Translations under genes and position numbers: made by a program
In this document: piece after piece, positions 61,917 through 64,000 of the stretch
Numbering within the stretch: the first letter of the stretch is position 1
How the letters are laid out: each line of letters starts with the position of its first letter
The notes under the pieces: generated by a model
What the model was told of the DNA's origin: nothing
The model's database searches: none
The model's input: only the letters and a program-made list of their open reading frames with translations
From: Desulfovibrio desulfuricans DSM 642
GTDB lineage: Bacteria > Desulfobacterota > Desulfovibrionia > Desulfovibrionales > Desulfovibrionaceae
DNA length: 64,000 bases
Direction of reading: 5' to 3'
Assembly: GCF_000420465.1 (NCBI RefSeq)
Contig: NZ_ATUZ01000018.1
Location: 1 to 64,000, forward strand

Positions 61917-62609
61917 ATGGCCCGCATGCGATCTACAAAACAAAAGCTTAAAGAATGCCTTGTCAGCCCGCAGTGGCGTGAACACCTGGACGAAATCGCC
62001 CAAGGCGGCCTTGAAAATGTTGGGCCGCTCTTTTCCTTTCTTCTGCTCGGCCCCCAGACCATGCACCGCGCCGCTGTTGCGCTGGGGCAGGTAACGGCGC
62101 GCCTGATGCAGGAACAGCCGGAATCGGCCAGGAATATCATCCGCCGCCTCATGTGGCACCTCAACGAAGAATCCGGCAACATCGGCTGGGGCATCCCCGA
62201 GGCCTTTGCAGAAATCCTCGCTGCCAGCGAATCTCTGGCCAAGGATTTTCACCGCATTCTTATCAGCTACATCATTGATCTTGGCCGCGACGACAACTAT
62301 TGCGACAACGACACCCTGCGCCGCTCCTGCTACTGGGCCATCGGGCGTCTTGCCCATACCCGCCCGCAGTTGTGCCTGACCGCCCGCCCCTGGCTGCTGA
62401 AAGGGCTGGAAGACGTTGACCCTGTCTGTCAGGGCATGGCCGCATGGGCGCTCAGCCAACTGCCGCCCGACCTCATGGACGCCCCTGCTTTGCGCCGTCT
62501 GGCCGAAGCGGGCAACACAGCCCCCTGCGAACTTTTTGACGGCGAAGATGTTTACGAAAAAACCGCCAGCCAGATTGCTGCCGAGGCCCTTGAGGGCAAG
62601 CTGAAGTAA
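61917..62609 (+). CDS. DVU0298-family protein (HEAT-like)
   Basis: This 230-residue protein matches the Desulfovibrio DVU0298 family, function unknown. It is helical and HEAT-repeat-like: SFLLLGPQTMHRAAVALGQVTARL, ARNIIRRLMWHLNEESGNIGWGIPEAFAEIL, then HRILISYIIDLGRDDNYCDNDTLRRSCYWAIGRLA and DVDPVCQGMAAWALSQL. Related folds serve as phycobilin lyases or scaffolds, but here no substrate is known. A strong CGGAGGAACTGCTC precedes the ATG. Closed by a strong terminator. Confidence 0.85.
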   Translation: MARMRSTKQKLKECLVSPQWREHLDEIAQGGLENVGPLFSFLLLGPQTMHRAAVALGQVTARLMQEQPESARNIIRRLMWHLNEESGNIGWGIPEAFAEILAASESLAKDFHRILISYIIDLGRDDNYCDNDTLRRSCYWAIGRLAHTRPQLCLTARPWLLKGLEDVDPVCQGMAAWALSQLPPDLMDAPALRRLAEAGNTAPCELFDGEDVYEKTASQIAAEALEGKLK

Positions 62610-62660
62610 CGTTCTTCTTGGCGCACCCCGCAAGCCATTGTTGACCTTTGCCATAAATAG

Positions 62661-62698
62661 AAAGCTCCCCCGGAACCGCGAGATTCCGGGGGAGCTTT
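62661..62698. terminator. Bidirectional terminator
   Basis: AAAGCTCCCCCGGAA pairs with TTCCGGGGGAGCTTT over an 8-base loop. It lies between the DVU0298-family gene and the converging cstA end. Confidence 0.9.
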
Positions 62699-62739
62699 GT
62701 TATGCCAGCCGCAAGCGGCGGCTTTCAGTTATTCTTCTG

Positions 62740-64000
62740 CTATTCTTCGGCCAGGGCGCGCACGGGTTCGCCGTAAGCGTCGTTCACTGTTCCCTTGATA
62801 TTCATAAGCTCAATCCAGCGGCGGATGGTGCCCACAAGCACGAAGACCATCAGCACCATGACCAGGCAGGCCAGGAAGGCAAGCAGATACTTGCCGCCGG
62901 GGATGTAGGTCGTGGTGACCTGCAAATAACCAGCCCAGAAAGTCACGGCGGTCAGGAAGATACCAGGGATGGCCGTAACTAGGCTGAGCTTGCCGCGGTT
63001 CATGCGCAGCAGCATGGAGGTGCACACGATCAGGGCGCAGCCCGCAAGCAGCTGGTTGCTCAGACCGAACAGGGGCCAGATGTTGCTGATGTTGCCGGTG
63101 TACATCAGATAGCCCCACATGGACGTGAAGATGAAGCTGGTGATGTAGACGCCGGGCATCCAGTTCTTGTCGCCAAAGGGCGCGTACACCTTGCCCAGCA
63201 TTTCCTGCAGGAAGAAGCGGCCAACGCGGGTACCGGCGTCAATGGCGGTCAGGATGAAGACGGCTTCAAACATGACGGCAAAGTTGTACCAGTAGGCCAT
63301 CAGGTGATCCATGTAGGGGATCTTGTGGAAAATGTGGGCCATGCCCACGGCCAGAGAAACTGCGCCGCCGGGGCGGGCATGCAGGTTCAGGCCGATCTTT
63401 TCTTCAAAAAAGCCCAGGTCGACAGTGTTCAGCGCGGGGTGCGCCGCAACCAGTGAGCTGAACTTGTCAGGGGTGGAGTTGATGGCAAAATAGTCGCCGG
63501 GCATCAGGGTGCAGGCGGCGATCAAAGCCATGATGGCAACAAAGCCTTCTGTAAGCATTGCGCCGTAACCCACAAAGAGGATATCGCGCTCGTTGCCGAT
63601 CATTTTGGGCGTTGTGCCTGTGCCGATGATGGCATGAAAGCCGGACATGGCGCCGCAAGCGATGGTGATGAAGATAAAGGGCAATGCAGGCCCGCCGATC
63701 ACGGGGCCACCGCCGTTAATAAAGGGGGTAACGGTGGGCATGAGGAGGATGGGCTGCACAAATATGATGCCCACGGCCAGCATAAGGATGGTGCCGATCT
63801 TGAGATAGGTGGAAAGATAGTCGCGCGGCACCAGCAGGAACCACACGGGCAGAACAGAAGCGAGAAAGCCGTAACCGGCGATGGCCAGAGCCACGGTGTT
63901 GCGGTCCCAGTCAAATGCCCAGCCCAGCACGTCCTTCTGCATGAGGTCATGACCGCTCAGAATACCCAAAACCAGCAGAACCAGGCCCACAAGGCTGGCA
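62740..64000 (-). CDS. cstA: Carbon starvation protein CstA (3' part)
   Basis: The visible 420 C-terminal residues are of a polytopic transporter. Conserved pieces are FIFITIACGAMSGFHAIIGTGTTPKMI, GYGAMLTEGFVAIMALIAA, FAVMFEAVFILTAIDAGTRVGRFFLQEMLG, and NIWPLFGLSNQLLAGCALIV. The frame is open to the window edge, so the start and probably several helices are outside. CstA proteins take up peptides or pyruvate. Which one applies here is unclear. No regulator is visible. Confidence 0.92.
   Translation of the reverse strand, partial: ASLVGLVLLVLGILSGHDLMQKDVLGWAFDWDRNTVALAIAGYGFLASVLPVWFLLVPRDYLSTYLKIGTILMLAVGIIFVQPILLMPTVTPFINGGGPVIGGPALPFIFITIACGAMSGFHAIIGTGTTPKMIGNERDILFVGYGAMLTEGFVAIMALIAACTLMPGDYFAINSTPDKFSSLVAAHPALNTVDLGFFEEKIGLNLHARPGGAVSLAVGMAHIFHKIPYMDHLMAYWYNFAVMFEAVFILTAIDAGTRVGRFFLQEMLGKVYAPFGDKNWMPGVYITSFIFTSMWGYLMYTGNISNIWPLFGLSNQLLAGCALIVCTSMLLRMNRGKLSLVTAIPGIFLTAVTFWAGYLQVTTTYIPGGKYLLAFLACLVMVLMVFVLVGTIRRWIELMNIKGTVNDAYGEPVRALAEE

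Overview
The window looks like a chromosomal segment of a Desulfovibrio-type sulfate-reducing bacterium (Desulfovibrionaceae). The markers are a TunR-type molybdate/tungstate regulator beside modABC, a DVU0298-family protein, a korDABC 2-oxoacid:ferredoxin oxidoreductase operon, and a c-di-GMP cyclase fused to a hemerythrin domain. No database was searched. All names come from motifs and general family knowledge.

1-7.7 kb: the end of an integrated mobile element that abuts the 3' end of a tRNA-Lys gene. It starts with two head-to-head IS3-family pieces. Next come an ERF-type single-strand annealing protein, a Cas4/RecB-like nuclease with four cysteines, a CobS/MoxR-like AAA+ ATPase with a WGR-like tail, a DUF3150 protein, and a CobT-like protein with an HEAAH motif and a VWA domain. 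Three tiny ORFs (two of them membrane microproteins) and a Lar-like zinc-ribbon protein follow. Several genes are preceded by a hairpin placed just before the ribosome binding site. No integrase or virion genes are visible, so phage and ICE cannot be told apart.

7.7-15.4 kb: glnS and tRNA-Ser(GCT), then an AT-rich island holding an autotransporter, a probable Lrp/AsnC relic, and an LTA-synthase/MdoB-like transferase paired with diacylglycerol kinase. The island lies between two similar copies of the tRNA-Ser 3' end and its terminator.

15.6-28.3 kb: signalling and envelope genes. These are a PAS-GGDEF-hemerythrin cyclase, a WbsX-like glycan protein, a lipoprotein, an HD-GYP protein, a VOC protein, a chemoreceptor, a DUF6056/GtrB pair, and a PNPOx-like flavoprotein.

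28.6-42.1 kb: a histidine kinase and sigma-54 activator lie divergent from a small membrane protein and a TauE/SafE exporter that carry a good -24/-12 promoter. A Cache-HAMP-GGDEF cyclase follows, then modABC divergent from tunR, then a gntR-symporter-threonine aldolase operon.

42.3-64 kb: a radical SAM gene ends inside a 130-bp inverted repeat. Then come mreBCD-mrdA-rodA-bactofilin (cell shape), a GAF protein, gapA, fumC, korDABC and queA. The window closes with a lipoprotein-coaBC-unknown cluster, a lysine exporter split into two overlapping genes, a long repeat-rich gap, a DVU0298-family gene and the end of cstA.
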